Shown here one piece after another: positions 37,201 to 46,012 of a DNA stretch of 64,000 nucleotides. Source of the stretch: JAJTGZ01 sp964403525 (GTDB lineage Bacteria > Planctomycetota > Phycisphaerae > Phycisphaerales > UBA1924). The position numbers were made by a program, and so were the translations under genes. The notes below the pieces were generated by a model. The model did not search any database and was not told the DNA's origin. It worked only from the letters and a program-made list of their open reading frames with translations. Location: positions 1 to 64,000 of the forward strand of contig CAYOGE010000006.1 of NCBI GenBank assembly GCA_964403525.1, in the 5' to 3' direction. The number at the start of each line of letters is the position of its first letter. Position 1 is the first letter of the stretch.

Positions 37201-40200
37201 CGCTCGCCGGCTCGGGTGACTTGATCATCTCCACAACGTCGGCGGGTTCGCTGGCGCTTGGTGAGATCAACGTGACCACCACGGGCGGCTTCGGCAACGA
37301 CGTCCGCTTCACCGGCCCCGCGGAGATCGACGTCCGTTCGCTCAACATCAACGGTGTGATCACCGAGCTCAGCAACACGACCCCCGACGGCGACCTGGTC
37401 TCCGTCGATGTGGGCGGTGTTCGCCGCGTGAACGTGTTCGGCAGCATCGGCTCAACACGCACCTACATGCTCAGCCCAGACGATGTTGCCATCCGCTTCA
37501 ACTTGGCTCAGGGCCTCAGCCCGGTGGTCGGATCGCCGATCGGCATCCCCGCGAACCTGATCAACGCCTGGACGGCCGGCACGAACGTGCCGTTTGTCTT
37601 CGGCACCGCGGCCAACGACGAGCGGGCGCTCGAAGACAGCGGCTCGCCCATCGACAACATCCTCAACGGCATCGTGATCCGCACGGGCAACGTCGACACG
37701 ATCACCGCGCGCGGGTCGATCGGTGACGTCATCACCCAGGGCGGCAACGGCGGCACCGGCCAGGGCGGCAACGTCCGCTCGATCATCGCCAACAACGACC
37801 GCGTCAACACCACGGGCCGCTTCGAGGGCATCACGGGCTCGATCTTCGTCGGCGAGGTCTTCTCGGTCGACGTCGGCGACGGCGTCCTCGGGCCGGGCTC
37901 GACGCCCTTCGCCCGCGCGGGCATCTTCGCGATCGACGACATCGTCACGGTGCGAGCGGGCTTCCGCGTGCAGAACCCGGTGCTCACCGGGGCGCTGTTC
38001 ATCGCGGGCAACGCCAACGCGGCCCCCAACGACAACAGCCAGGGCATCTCGAACCTCTACATCCGCGGCGCAAGCCTCGATCGCGCGTTCGTGCACGTGG
38101 CCAACCTCGACAGCTGGTGGCGCTCGGCCCGTTACGGCGGCGACCGCGTCGAGCCGTCGGGCAGCATCGGCAACGTCACCGTTACCGGCGGCGACGTCAC
38201 GCGCACGGACTTCCACGCGCTGGCGATCAACCGCATCTCGATCACCGGCGGCCGCTGGGACTCCAGCAGCGCCCAGGCGACGCTCAGCATCGGGTCGATC
38301 AACGCCGACAGCTTTGCCAGCAGCCTCAGCGACCGCGACCCACTTCAGTATTACTTCAACCAGATCCGTGCCGGTCTCGACGTCACGACCATCCGCGTCA
38401 ACAACGTCAACGTCGGCGACATCGAGGACCTGTTCGTCAGCGCCGGGCGGAACAACTCGACCGTCTCGGCCCACAACATCGTGCGCAGCAACATCAGCTT
38501 CCGCGGCAACTCCGGCACGTTCACGGTGCGCGGCGACGTCAGGGCCTCGGCCATCGGCTCGGGACGTCTGGCGTCGATGCGCGTGTCCGGCGACATCACT
38601 TCCAGCACGATCTCGATCAGCGGCGCAATCCTCTCCTTGACCGCCGGCGGCAGCATCATCAACACCGAGATCGTCTCCAGCGGCCCCGACGGGCGGATCA
38701 ACACGCTCACGGCCGTAGGCGACATGACCGGCACGGTTACCAGCAGCGGGCCCATCGGCACCGTCCGTACTACGCGCGGCGACATCAACCTCTCCATCAC
38801 CACGACCGACCCGACCGACGGGAGCATCAACTCGATCACCTCCGGCCGGGACCTGGTGCTCCGCCTTGACCTCGCCGACGGAACGACCGTCAACACCCTG
38901 CGGGCGGCACGTCACATCGGCCGCCGCCTGATCGACGGGACCACCCCCGACCTGATCGACGTCCCCGGCGACGTGCGGACCATCATCGCAGGCGGCGTGC
39001 TCTACTCCGACGTCCGCGCGGGCGGCACCATCGGCACGGTGACCTCGGGCCGTGCGCTCGCCTATCTGCCCACGGCCGACTACGCGACCGACGCGGTGAT
39101 CACCTCCTCGGCGCGGATCACCACCGTCAACATCAACGGCGACTTCAACGGGTCGATCGTCAGCTACAGCGGCGGCATCGGCTCGGTGACGATCACCAAC
39201 GGTTCGTTCCGCGCCGGCGACAGCCAGCGGCTCAATCGCATCGAGGCCCGCGACGGTGACATCTCCTCCGTCAGCATCGTCAACGGGCACCTGCTCGGCG
39301 ACATCCTCGCGCCGCAGGGCAGCATCCTCAACGTCCGCGTGACCGGCGGCGCTGTCTTCGGTGACATCGGCATCAACCCCACGCTCTTCGCCGCCGCGCC
39401 GTCTCAGGCGGGCGTTTCGCTGTCGGAGCGTCGCACGCAGCTCCCGCCGGGGGCAACGCCCACGGTCGGACGCGACGGCCCGATCATCGCGGCCGGCGTC
39501 AACATCGGCAACATCACCACCACCGGCGGCATCTACGAAGCCGCGATCTCCGCCGGCCGCACGATCAACTCGATCACGGTCGGGCGCGGCATCGACGATC
39601 AAGGCGCGGTCCCCTCGGCCAACCAGGCGACGTTCATCGTCGCGGGTGATCGCATCACCACGCTCACTGTCAACCAGCTCGCGCAGGGCACGTACGTCGG
39701 TGCGGGCGTCACGGCGCTCGGCGATAACGCGCAGCCCGGCGGCACCGGTGCCAACGCCGACACCGTCAAGAGCGGCAGCGTGGGCACCGTCAACTTCCGC
39801 GGCGGCACCGACGGGGTCACCGTCTCGGCAGGCCTGGTCGCGGGCGCAGACGGCCTCTTCAACACCGTTGACGACATGGTCGCACCCGGTATCAGCGAGG
39901 TCTCACGCGTGACCGTCGTCGGCACAGCCAACAACACCGCCGTGCTCACAGACAGCGGCACCCCGACCGTCTCGGCGAATCTCCTCGGCGGCACCAACAC
40001 CGTCGGCGGCCAGGCTCTGCCCGTCGCCGACGGGTTCGCGCTCGCCGCAGGGGCCATCCCCGGCGTCAACGTCCCCGTGACCAACACCGGCATCATCGTC
40101 ACCATCGGCGGCCAGCTGCGCAGCGTGGTCTTCACGGGTGCCGGCACCGCGACCTACACCGCGGCGAACATCCCCGGCGTGGGCACGGGCGTGCTCGTCC

Positions 40201-43200
40201 TGGACGGCTCAACCACCGCCAGCACCCTCACCATCTCGGCTGCGCCCGTCGGATCGGTCTCCGTCGGCAACCTGACGACGATCATCGGGCGCGACGACGC
40301 CTCGCTGCGTGCGTTGAACGCGACGGTCGATGTCTCGACGCTTACGACCATTATCGACGGTTCGATCACGACCGTTTCTGCCCGGAACATGACAAACTCG
40401 CCCGTGCGCACGGGCCAGAGCCTCGGCAACGTCACCGCGGGTGTCGCCGGCGGCACCACCCCGCTTACGGTCGAGTCCCGCGGCACGATCGGTTCGATCC
40501 GCACGCTCGGCGGCATCCAGGCGGGCATCGTCCCCTCCTCTATCCGTGGCCTGTCGATCGGCGCGGTCCGCATCGGCGGCTCGCTGCAGGGCAGCATCAG
40601 CAGCCAGCGTGACATCACTTCTGTGACGCTGTCTGGAGCGATGATCAACGGTTCGGGCATCCGAGCCGGATACAACCTCGGCTCGACGACCGTCGACTCG
40701 ATGTCGACGTCGACGATCTCTGCCGGCGGCAACATCGCCAGCGTCCGCGTCAACGGCAACGTGACCGATTCGGCGATCCTCGCCGGTGTTGACCTTGGCC
40801 AGGACGCGAACTTCGGCGGCGTTGGCGTCAACGCGGACCGGGTGAGCAACGGCAACCTCGGCACGGTGACCATCTCCGGCTCGTTCATCCGTTCTGATAT
40901 CGGTGCCGGTGTCTACCAGGGCGTCGACGGCTTCCTCGGCACGCAGGACGACCTGCTCGGCGAGGGCCGGTCGACGATGGGCAACGTCACCATCACTGGT
41001 TCGGCCATCGGCTCGCTGCTCAACACCGAGTCGTTCCGCATCATGAGCAACGGCACGATGGGCAACGTCCGCTCGCAGGGCCTTCCCTTCAACGGCGCTC
41101 AGAACCTCGTCGTCGTCAACAACAAAGCCCAGCCCGACCCGCTGCAGGTCACCGGCGTGGACGTCTCGTTCATCGGTGGCGTCTACTTCGCGACCATCAT
41201 GTTCAACCAGCCCGTCTCGCCCAGCACGCTCAGCGGCGCGCTGAGCATCAGCGAGATCCGCGGGCCCGAGCCGATCGCCACGCTCTTCCCGCTGATCGAG
41301 AACGTCGACTACACCGTGACCTACTCAGCTGGTGCCACAAGCGCCGTGGTGCAGTTCAGCCAGAACGTCACCAGCCGCGACCTTGACACCGGCGGCGCAG
41401 TCCCCGTCCCAGGCGCCGCGGCAAGCCCCGGCATCTTCCGCTTCACGCTCAACAACGCCGTCCTCCGTGGCCAGACCTCCGCGACGCTCCTCGACGGCGA
41501 CGGCGACGGTGTGGCCGAGACGCTCGACTCCTGGTCGGAGGACTTTGTGATCGGCGACGCGGGCGACCGCTTCCTGCCGAACGTCGGCATCGCGGGCGAT
41601 CTGTCGAACATTGACTTCTATGGCCCCGTCAACCTTGACGTGGTCATGAGCCGCAACGCCACGGCCCAGCCCAACACCGCGGACATCAACCGCACCTACC
41701 GCATCCAGGGCTTCCTGGGCGACCACCCCGACCACAGCGGCACGTTCTTCCAGCAGGGCAGCGACGCCGATGTCTACGTCATCACCATGCGCGCCGGCCA
41801 GATTCTCTCGACCGGCCTCAGCTTCGGTGGCGGCAACGTCTCGATCCTCGCCTGGGACCGCGGCAACATCGGCGATCCGGCCGACGACGCCCTGATCGAC
41901 CTCACGCAGGCGGGCAACGGCATCAGCAGCCCGCTGACCGACGGCAACATCATGATGCTGCAGGACCGGCAGGTCTTCCTGGTTGTGCTCAGCGTCGGCG
42001 ACACCGCCCCCTTCCTGCAGCCGCCCGGCCCGGGCCAGCCCCCGGCGATCATCGGCGACCCGCAGGGCGGGCCCGCCACCGTCGTCAACCAGCCGGCAAA
42101 CGCGGCGATCGGCGCGTACACCCTCAACGTGCGCATCATCGACGACGGCGACAACGGCTTCGCCGGGACCACCCAGTCTGGTAACGGCTCGGTCATCGAG
42201 AACGCGCCGCTCCCGTCCGCGTTCGCCGGTGTGGACGGCATCCTGGGCACGCAGGACGACCTCGCCTCGATCACCGTGGGCGAGTTCATCTACCAGCTCA
42301 ACCCCGGCAACAACAACCGACTCGACGGCAACGGCACGCTCTCGTCACGGTCAGACGACCGGGTCATCGGCGTCAACCCCTACGGGACCGAGCACATCCG
42401 CACCGCGGGTGCAGACGGTGTGTTCGGAACGGCCGACGACCTGACCACCATCAACAGCGCAATCGGCGAGATGAACGCCGTCGGCGCAACAGTGGTCAAC
42501 GCGACCGACCTGGACATCTTCCACCTCAACGGCGGCGCGGCGATCGCGGCCGGCCAGAGGTTCAGGTTCACCCTGCGGGTGAGCGAGTTCGGCGGCGACC
42601 TCGGCACGCTCCGCACGCCCCGGCCGACCCCGGGCGGCGGCGTCGGTGTCCAGGGAGGCGACAACCGCGGCGAGGCGCAGTTTGCGCTCTTTGAAACCAC
42701 GCCCGGCGGCGGAATCAACGCCGGCGCGCTGGTGGCGCAGGCGCCAAACCCCGAGGGTTACCGCGGCACGCCCAACACCATCACCGCCAGCGACGGTTCG
42801 ACAACCTACGGCTACGACGAGAACGGCGACTTCTACATGGAGATCACGATCCCGCCGTCGCAGGCAAACGGCACGCTCAACGGTGCCTTCTCGCTCTACG
42901 TGCAGGGCGCTCACCAGAGCAACTACACCATCGAGGTGCTCAACGTCGGCACGGGCCCCGCGGCGACGGCCCAGAGCCAGAACTTCCTCATCGAGACCAA
43001 CGGCGGTCTGGTGAACTGGCTCGACGCCTTCGGCACGTCCGTGCTCGACCGCTACAGCGGCTCGGTCAACGCGAACGTCCCCGGGCTCGGTGCGCCGACA
43101 CGCGAGTACATCCTCAACAGCCTCATCGCGAACCTCAACAGCATCTTCGCCGCGGCGGCGGTCAACGTGGTCATCTCGCTCACCTCGGCCGACTTTGTCG

Positions 43201-43625
43201 GGCAGTCGTTCAGCACGGTCTTCGTCACCGACTCACTCGAGCCGGCCGACCAGATCAACCAGAACTTCTTCGGGGTGTCCGAACGGCGCGACGTGCTCAA
43301 CGCCAACCGCAACGACCAGGCGGTTGTCTTCGCTCCGGCGGTCACCGCCCTCGGCAACACCGTCGACAAGGCCGGCATCGACAGCTACGTCCTCTCGCTC
43401 ACGTCGGCGGTCGCCCAGCGGATGGGCGAGCTGCTCGGCCTCACGTTCGCCCTCGGCGGCGGCATGATCAACGGTCTGCCGGCCAACGCGGGCGCGCTCA
43501 CCGTCGCTGATCTCAACTACAACACGGCCGACACACGCCTGGCACAGGTGCTCCGCAGCAACTTCATCCTGGGCAACCAGAACGACACGCAGTTGCTCCG
43601 CCGCATCTTCCAGCTCACTACCTGA
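34278..43625 (+). CDS. Giant beta-solenoid surface protein with LEPR-like N-terminus
   Basis: 3115 residues. The start follows GGGAG. The basic N-terminus (MKKVQQLFNTVRRG) lacks a classic signal peptide, but LEKREYLF at 47-54 resembles the LEPR-xLL motif of large planctomycete surface proteins. Residues about 410-2270 are many short beta repeats of the form GSIGxVxVxGxxxxSxI. A PPC-like jelly-roll lies at 566-704 and another near 2480-2620. Four acidic loops of the DGxxGTxDD type occur between 1855 and 2720. The last 200 residues resemble a metalloprotease domain whose HExxH is replaced by QRMGE (3047-3051). Probably a cell-surface structural or adhesion protein; this is inference. A strong terminator follows. 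Confidence 0.8.
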   Translation: MKKVQQLFNTVRRGLFGNGAKSVSPLGLATRAGRMAGADSDALMEQLEKREYLFVLTVDAGDPTFQPDPARPHYGTVTANFAYFLPFLRSNLPAINDPAAFPTSGVGDPTSAGPGIVFGPTDPLTLDTIALPRNRMAAWLEARMAGVQITLYGRFEDDPNTAAVELPTSIQIFDLYGRDMQQRLDIGRPSPVLGFLDLGFDNGRPAGPGNNPIAIPPTAHDQVDPDDVEAIGDRGDLAGTLPLFDQDGLDPSIGDGVPDMNDGLGMIVFINSDPNVRLGMVSGQAVRITDQASFDRSDIVDFNTFYGIDIPEGLDGLTDWWDEQGFGFGIIPGSNPPDVSGLPAFGGSILFGAPFIRDNTDSLSYFGFDNNNARPAVLSALPANPLVLNFTSQQLASGPLTIDGVTINTPIVGIRTLRADQAVGSINVPGIMMGTVNVSGSLGLFFAQHMLGSMNVTGDVGQIYVGGTLGYWVRGDQLGSATNLDNLRGTGSSINVGGRLGTLFVAGRSRANVFVTGDTVNPRQRIEGSVYNEVETIFGIDPATPIDQLAPTINTGIIRAGAGTYRNDGFSTAEFIFSGLSGTTINGSLGLMDPLNEEDVADFYAFAADRGRTVQFNVIFPNPLAAQNAGQAYVRVFDQNGNLVATHQGAGATPADTTNPTQPRTGFNFQFQAQSTGVYYLVIGTPGDGNFQSSLQYTITMTGQAATTLGQMITGGGIGASTVSVQTGAVGRISGGQGVIGGDGAALRAESDASGIPDADYIDSAGFNISVPTIYNFQVGGDVGGGLFTASGVVGGIQIAGGVMGLTLNAARQLGSFVVGGQTGVQEVTNLSRNAGQTGAVVIRTGSSGVPGHIGLLQFGDLVRGDQFTLQTSAGSFVDVLEVLQGGFTQQQATFNLGQGSDIRFASFPSVRLANPGQQDIDYFLPLVANTPLTLTDDSGVTFRITVTGIGSFGTLRVAPAGQLGGVIVGRIDVTLAGSGDLIISTTSAGSLALGEINVTTTGGFGNDVRFTGPAEIDVRSLNINGVITELSNTTPDGDLVSVDVGGVRRVNVFGSIGSTRTYMLSPDDVAIRFNLAQGLSPVVGSPIGIPANLINAWTAGTNVPFVFGTAANDERALEDSGSPIDNILNGIVIRTGNVDTITARGSIGDVITQGGNGGTGQGGNVRSIIANNDRVNTTGRFEGITGSIFVGEVFSVDVGDGVLGPGSTPFARAGIFAIDDIVTVRAGFRVQNPVLTGALFIAGNANAAPNDNSQGISNLYIRGASLDRAFVHVANLDSWWRSARYGGDRVEPSGSIGNVTVTGGDVTRTDFHALAINRISITGGRWDSSSAQATLSIGSINADSFASSLSDRDPLQYYFNQIRAGLDVTTIRVNNVNVGDIEDLFVSAGRNNSTVSAHNIVRSNISFRGNSGTFTVRGDVRASAIGSGRLASMRVSGDITSSTISISGAILSLTAGGSIINTEIVSSGPDGRINTLTAVGDMTGTVTSSGPIGTVRTTRGDINLSITTTDPTDGSINSITSGRDLVLRLDLADGTTVNTLRAARHIGRRLIDGTTPDLIDVPGDVRTIIAGGVLYSDVRAGGTIGTVTSGRALAYLPTADYATDAVITSSARITTVNINGDFNGSIVSYSGGIGSVTITNGSFRAGDSQRLNRIEARDGDISSVSIVNGHLLGDILAPQGSILNVRVTGGAVFGDIGINPTLFAAAPSQAGVSLSERRTQLPPGATPTVGRDGPIIAAGVNIGNITTTGGIYEAAISAGRTINSITVGRGIDDQGAVPSANQATFIVAGDRITTLTVNQLAQGTYVGAGVTALGDNAQPGGTGANADTVKSGSVGTVNFRGGTDGVTVSAGLVAGADGLFNTVDDMVAPGISEVSRVTVVGTANNTAVLTDSGTPTVSANLLGGTNTVGGQALPVADGFALAAGAIPGVNVPVTNTGIIVTIGGQLRSVVFTGAGTATYTAANIPGVGTGVLVLDGSTTASTLTISAAPVGSVSVGNLTTIIGRDDASLRALNATVDVSTLTTIIDGSITTVSARNMTNSPVRTGQSLGNVTAGVAGGTTPLTVESRGTIGSIRTLGGIQAGIVPSSIRGLSIGAVRIGGSLQGSISSQRDITSVTLSGAMINGSGIRAGYNLGSTTVDSMSTSTISAGGNIASVRVNGNVTDSAILAGVDLGQDANFGGVGVNADRVSNGNLGTVTISGSFIRSDIGAGVYQGVDGFLGTQDDLLGEGRSTMGNVTITGSAIGSLLNTESFRIMSNGTMGNVRSQGLPFNGAQNLVVVNNKAQPDPLQVTGVDVSFIGGVYFATIMFNQPVSPSTLSGALSISEIRGPEPIATLFPLIENVDYTVTYSAGATSAVVQFSQNVTSRDLDTGGAVPVPGAAASPGIFRFTLNNAVLRGQTSATLLDGDGDGVAETLDSWSEDFVIGDAGDRFLPNVGIAGDLSNIDFYGPVNLDVVMSRNATAQPNTADINRTYRIQGFLGDHPDHSGTFFQQGSDADVYVITMRAGQILSTGLSFGGGNVSILAWDRGNIGDPADDALIDLTQAGNGISSPLTDGNIMMLQDRQVFLVVLSVGDTAPFLQPPGPGQPPAIIGDPQGGPATVVNQPANAAIGAYTLNVRIIDDGDNGFAGTTQSGNGSVIENAPLPSAFAGVDGILGTQDDLASITVGEFIYQLNPGNNNRLDGNGTLSSRSDDRVIGVNPYGTEHIRTAGADGVFGTADDLTTINSAIGEMNAVGATVVNATDLDIFHLNGGAAIAAGQRFRFTLRVSEFGGDLGTLRTPRPTPGGGVGVQGGDNRGEAQFALFETTPGGGINAGALVAQAPNPEGYRGTPNTITASDGSTTYGYDENGDFYMEITIPPSQANGTLNGAFSLYVQGAHQSNYTIEVLNVGTGPAATAQSQNFLIETNGGLVNWLDAFGTSVLDRYSGSVNANVPGLGAPTREYILNSLIANLNSIFAAAAVNVVISLTSADFVGQSFSTVFVTDSLEPADQINQNFFGVSERRDVLNANRNDQAVVFAPAVTALGNTVDKAGIDSYVLSLTSAVAQRMGELLGLTFALGGGMINGLPANAGALTVADLNYNTADTRLAQVLRSNFILGNQNDTQLLRRIFQLTT

Positions 43626-43654
43626 TCGATCTGGCCGATGCCCCGTCAAGCACA

Positions 43655-43680
43655 AGCCCCCCGCTCGCGGGGGGCTTTTT
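43655..43680 (+). terminator. Terminator of the giant surface-protein gene
   Basis: GCCCCCCGC (43656-43664) pairs with GCGGGGGGC (43667-43675), followed directly by TTTTT. It lies 30 bp after the stop codon. Confidence 0.9.
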
Positions 43681-43735
43681 CAATGGCGGTCGCTTGTCGG
43701 TCGATCGCAGGCCGCACGGTAAGGGGTCGCGCCGG

Positions 43736-44548
43736 TCACGCCGGCAGCGAGTCGACGACCCTGGCAAGCCTGGTTACAACGACCTCGGTACGTGCTGTCA
43801 CATCCCGGGCGTTCCCGGCCGCGCGGTTGGCCTGATCGGTCGCGGCGGCGAGGGCCTGCGTCAGGCTCGCCCGCGAGCGATCGGCCTGATCGACGAGCGC
43901 CCTGAGCTGGGCAACGCTAGCCTCTGCCCGTGTGTTCTCGGCCGCCATCTGACCGAGCAGCTTCTGCAGGTGCGAGGTGTCGGGCACCGGCCCGCTCGGC
44001 TGGACCGGCTGGCTGGACGTGCGGGGCTTGAACTCGATCAGCCGGGCCTCAACCTGCACCAGCTTGCGTTCGGCCGACCCCACGAGATTCATGACCGCCT
44101 CGGTCGAGCCGTGCTCAGCGCGCCGGACGGTCTCGGCGGCGGCGAGCGCCGCCGCGTCAAGCCGCGCGGCCAGTTCATCGGTCCGTGCCGCCAGCATCGC
44201 CTGCGCCCCGTTTGAGGCAGCCTCGATCCCCAGCCTTGTGGCCTCCGCGGCCTGCGCAAGCCGCTCCGCATCGGCCAGGCGCTGGTCGATGGAGGCGAGC
44301 GCACGAGTGACGGCCTCCGAGCGTCCCTGGTGGCGAGCGGCGGTCTCGCGCAGCGCCGTCTGCGCCTGCGAAGCCTCCGCCGCGGCGGCCCTCAGTGATT
44401 CCGCCTGCTGCGCGGCCTCCTCGATCAGCCGCCTCAGCGCCCCTGAATAGTCGTTGAAGGCCTCGCGATCGATCACCCTTGGAGAAAGAAAGACATCGGC
44501 CACCGCGTCGACCCCTTGCCGTGCATGTGCGTGATCGGTCTCGGGCAT
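43736..44548 (-). CDS. Coiled-coil protein
   Basis: 270 residues from the ATG at 44548, preceded by AAGGAGC. Almost the whole length from about residue 35 to 170 and 190 to 265 is Ala/Glu/Arg/Gln-rich heptad sequence (EEAAQQAESLRAAAAEASQ, AERLAQAAEATRLGIEAA), split by a Pro/Ser hinge (RTSSQPVQPSGPVPDTS). No membrane segment or enzyme motif. It lies directly downstream of a bactofilin gene on the same strand, which hints at a cytoskeletal partner, though this is inference. Function otherwise unknown. Confidence 0.75.
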   Translation of the reverse strand: MPETDHAHARQGVDAVADVFLSPRVIDREAFNDYSGALRRLIEEAAQQAESLRAAAAEASQAQTALRETAARHQGRSEAVTRALASIDQRLADAERLAQAAEATRLGIEAASNGAQAMLAARTDELAARLDAAALAAAETVRRAEHGSTEAVMNLVGSAERKLVQVEARLIEFKPRTSSQPVQPSGPVPDTSHLQKLLGQMAAENTRAEASVAQLRALVDQADRSRASLTQALAAATDQANRAAGNARDVTARTEVVVTRLARVVDSLPA

Positions 44549-44651
44549 GTTGCTCCGCTCCTTGCGCAGGTGCAAAGTGAACTCGCGGTATCGGCAACTG
44601 TTGCGCGTGGGCTGCAGATTCGGCGCGACCGACCCCGCGGCCTGTCCCGGC

Positions 44652-45104
44652 CTACCGGGCCTTGCCGGGTGCAGACTTCAGGCGATCGGGGCGCACGCGG
44701 AACCGCCCGCCGGTGATCCGGGCGAGGGGGTGTAGATCGAGCTTGGCGGTCTGCAGGTCTCCGTGCCAGACCGCACCGGGCCCCATCACGACCATCGGCG
44801 CCGCCGCGTGCGCGGTGCGGACTTCGCCCTCGACCAGCAGCCCCATGCCCGCCTTGAGCACCTCAACCTGAAACCTTCCACCCCTGCGGATCACCACCGA
44901 GCCGCAGGTCTCAACACGACCGTGAATCTGTGAGCCGGTGACGACAACATCATCGACGCGCACACGCTTGTAGCAGTTCGGACAGGTGAGCACCTGCGCC
45001 GCCCCCGGCACGATGAACGGGCCAGCGCAATGAACGCACCGCACCGTCCGATCGGCGTAGAGGTTGAAGAGCTTGCCGGGGCTGAACCAATTGAGCCAGG
45101 ACAT
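44652..45104 (-). CDS. Bactofilin-like protein with an N-terminal zinc ribbon
   Basis: 150 residues from the ATG at 45104. A short start (MSWLNWFSPGKLFNLYADR) is followed by C23-VH-C26 and C41-PN-C44, a zinc ribbon. From about residue 52 the turns of a bactofilin-type beta-helix follow: VVTGSQIHGRVETCGSVVIR, VEVLKAGMGLLVEGEVRTA, VVMGPGAVWHGDLQTAKLDL. Bactofilins polymerise into membrane-associated filaments that place envelope enzymes. The domain is shorter than a usual bactofilin (about six turns), and zinc-ribbon fusion is uncommon. It lies between another bactofilin gene and a coiled-coil gene. Confidence 0.78.
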   Translation of the reverse strand: MSWLNWFSPGKLFNLYADRTVRCVHCAGPFIVPGAAQVLTCPNCYKRVRVDDVVVTGSQIHGRVETCGSVVIRRGGRFQVEVLKAGMGLLVEGEVRTAHAAAPMVVMGPGAVWHGDLQTAKLDLHPLARITGGRFRVRPDRLKSAPGKAR

Positions 45105-45247
45105 GGGTGTTCGTCTTGGGGCGGTAAAGGGTCTCGATGGAGCGTCAGGGGCACGGGGGGTGCGCCTCAGCATTGACTAGCAGCGCGTGTGCCGCGGGCA
45201 ACGGGCACTTTGTGCGCAGCGGGCGATTGAGCGAGCGCTCGGATAGG

Positions 45248-45277
45248 ACAAGGCCCGGCATCGCCGCCGGGCCTTGT
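45248..45277. terminator. Strong hairpin between the two bactofilin genes
   Basis: A perfect 12-bp stem (ACAAGGCCCGGC and GCCGGGCCTTGT) with a 6-base loop lies 42 bp after the stop of the 45320-45811 bactofilin gene. No T-run follows on either strand, so termination may be partial, or it may be an mRNA-stabilising element. Confidence 0.5.
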
Positions 45278-45319
45278 CTGGAAGGAGAAGTCAGTTGAAT
45301 GCCGGAGCGAGTGGGGGGC

Positions 45320-45811
45320 TTACGACTCGACGCCGACCTTGGGCTTGTTGAAACCAGCGAGCTTTGCTTCCAAGCCCGCGAGCGTTGCCTCCAGGCCGTT
45401 CTCGCTTCCGCCGAGCTTCATGCGGGGCTTGCCGTTGGTCGTCGTCGGTGCGATCTCGTCCATCTTGGCGTTGCGGACCGCCTCGGTTCCGACGGAGCAG
45501 TTGCCGCTGAAAGAGGCTCCCTCAGCGACGATGAGCTTTGCGGCGGTGATGTCGCCCTTGATGCGGGCGGTGGTGTTGAGCTCGAGCCGCTCGCGCGCCA
45601 GCACATTGCCCTCGACGGTGCCGTCGACGGTGATCGCTGCGCCCTCGACCGACGACTTGCAGATCGCGCCCTCGCCGATGTGCAGGCGCCCCTGGGAGAG
45701 CACCTTCCCCTCGACGGTGCCAAGGATGAGGCCCGCGTTCTGAATGATGATCTCACCGCGAACCTGGGTATCGGCGCTGATGATCGTCATCTGTGGGGTG
45801 GCGTCGGACAT
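45320..45811 (-). CDS. Bactofilin family cytoskeletal protein
   Basis: 163 residues from MSDATPQMTIISADTQVRG, with AAGGAGC before the ATG at 45811. The core (about 8-110) is a regular bactofilin beta-helix: GEIIIQNAGLILGTVEGKV, GRLHIGEGAICKSSVEG, ITVDGTVEGNVLARERLEL, ARIKGDITAAKLIVAEGA, FSGNCSVG. A flexible tail with helical ENGLEATLAGLEAKLAG follows. It forms filaments that scaffold cell-envelope or shape factors. The frame stays open far upstream on this strand, but that region belongs to the plus-strand pseudouridine synthase gene. Confidence 0.92.
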   Translation of the reverse strand: MSDATPQMTIISADTQVRGEIIIQNAGLILGTVEGKVLSQGRLHIGEGAICKSSVEGAAITVDGTVEGNVLARERLELNTTARIKGDITAAKLIVAEGASFSGNCSVGTEAVRNAKMDEIAPTTTNGKPRMKLGGSENGLEATLAGLEAKLAGFNKPKVGVES

Positions 45812-45999
45812 GGGGTCTGCTCCTTGCTTGCTTTGATGGGTGGTCAGGGCGGCCCGGTGGGCTGCATGATTATTGAGCGTGGTCGCGCGATACTTGCGCG
45901 TCTGCCGACATTTATCGGCAAGTCGCCGGGAATGCTCCGCATTTTGATCGGCCGGGGGGTTGGTGGGCGTTCGGGCGATGGGCGTCCCGCCGCACGGCG

Positions 46000-46005
46000 T
46001 AGACT
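46000..46005 (+). promoter_or_regulatory. -10 box (TAGACT) of the pseudouridine synthase gene
   Basis: TAGACT is followed by seven bases and the ATG at 46013; no SD is present. Leaderless geometry. Confidence 0.45.
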
Positions 46006-46012
46006 GGTGGCG

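Noticed and set aside
37452..39602. 716-codon open frame on the minus strand inside the giant gene
   Set aside because: It is an Arg/Asp/Val/Ala-rich shadow of GC-rich repetitive coding DNA on the plus strand, without domains or a ribosome binding site.
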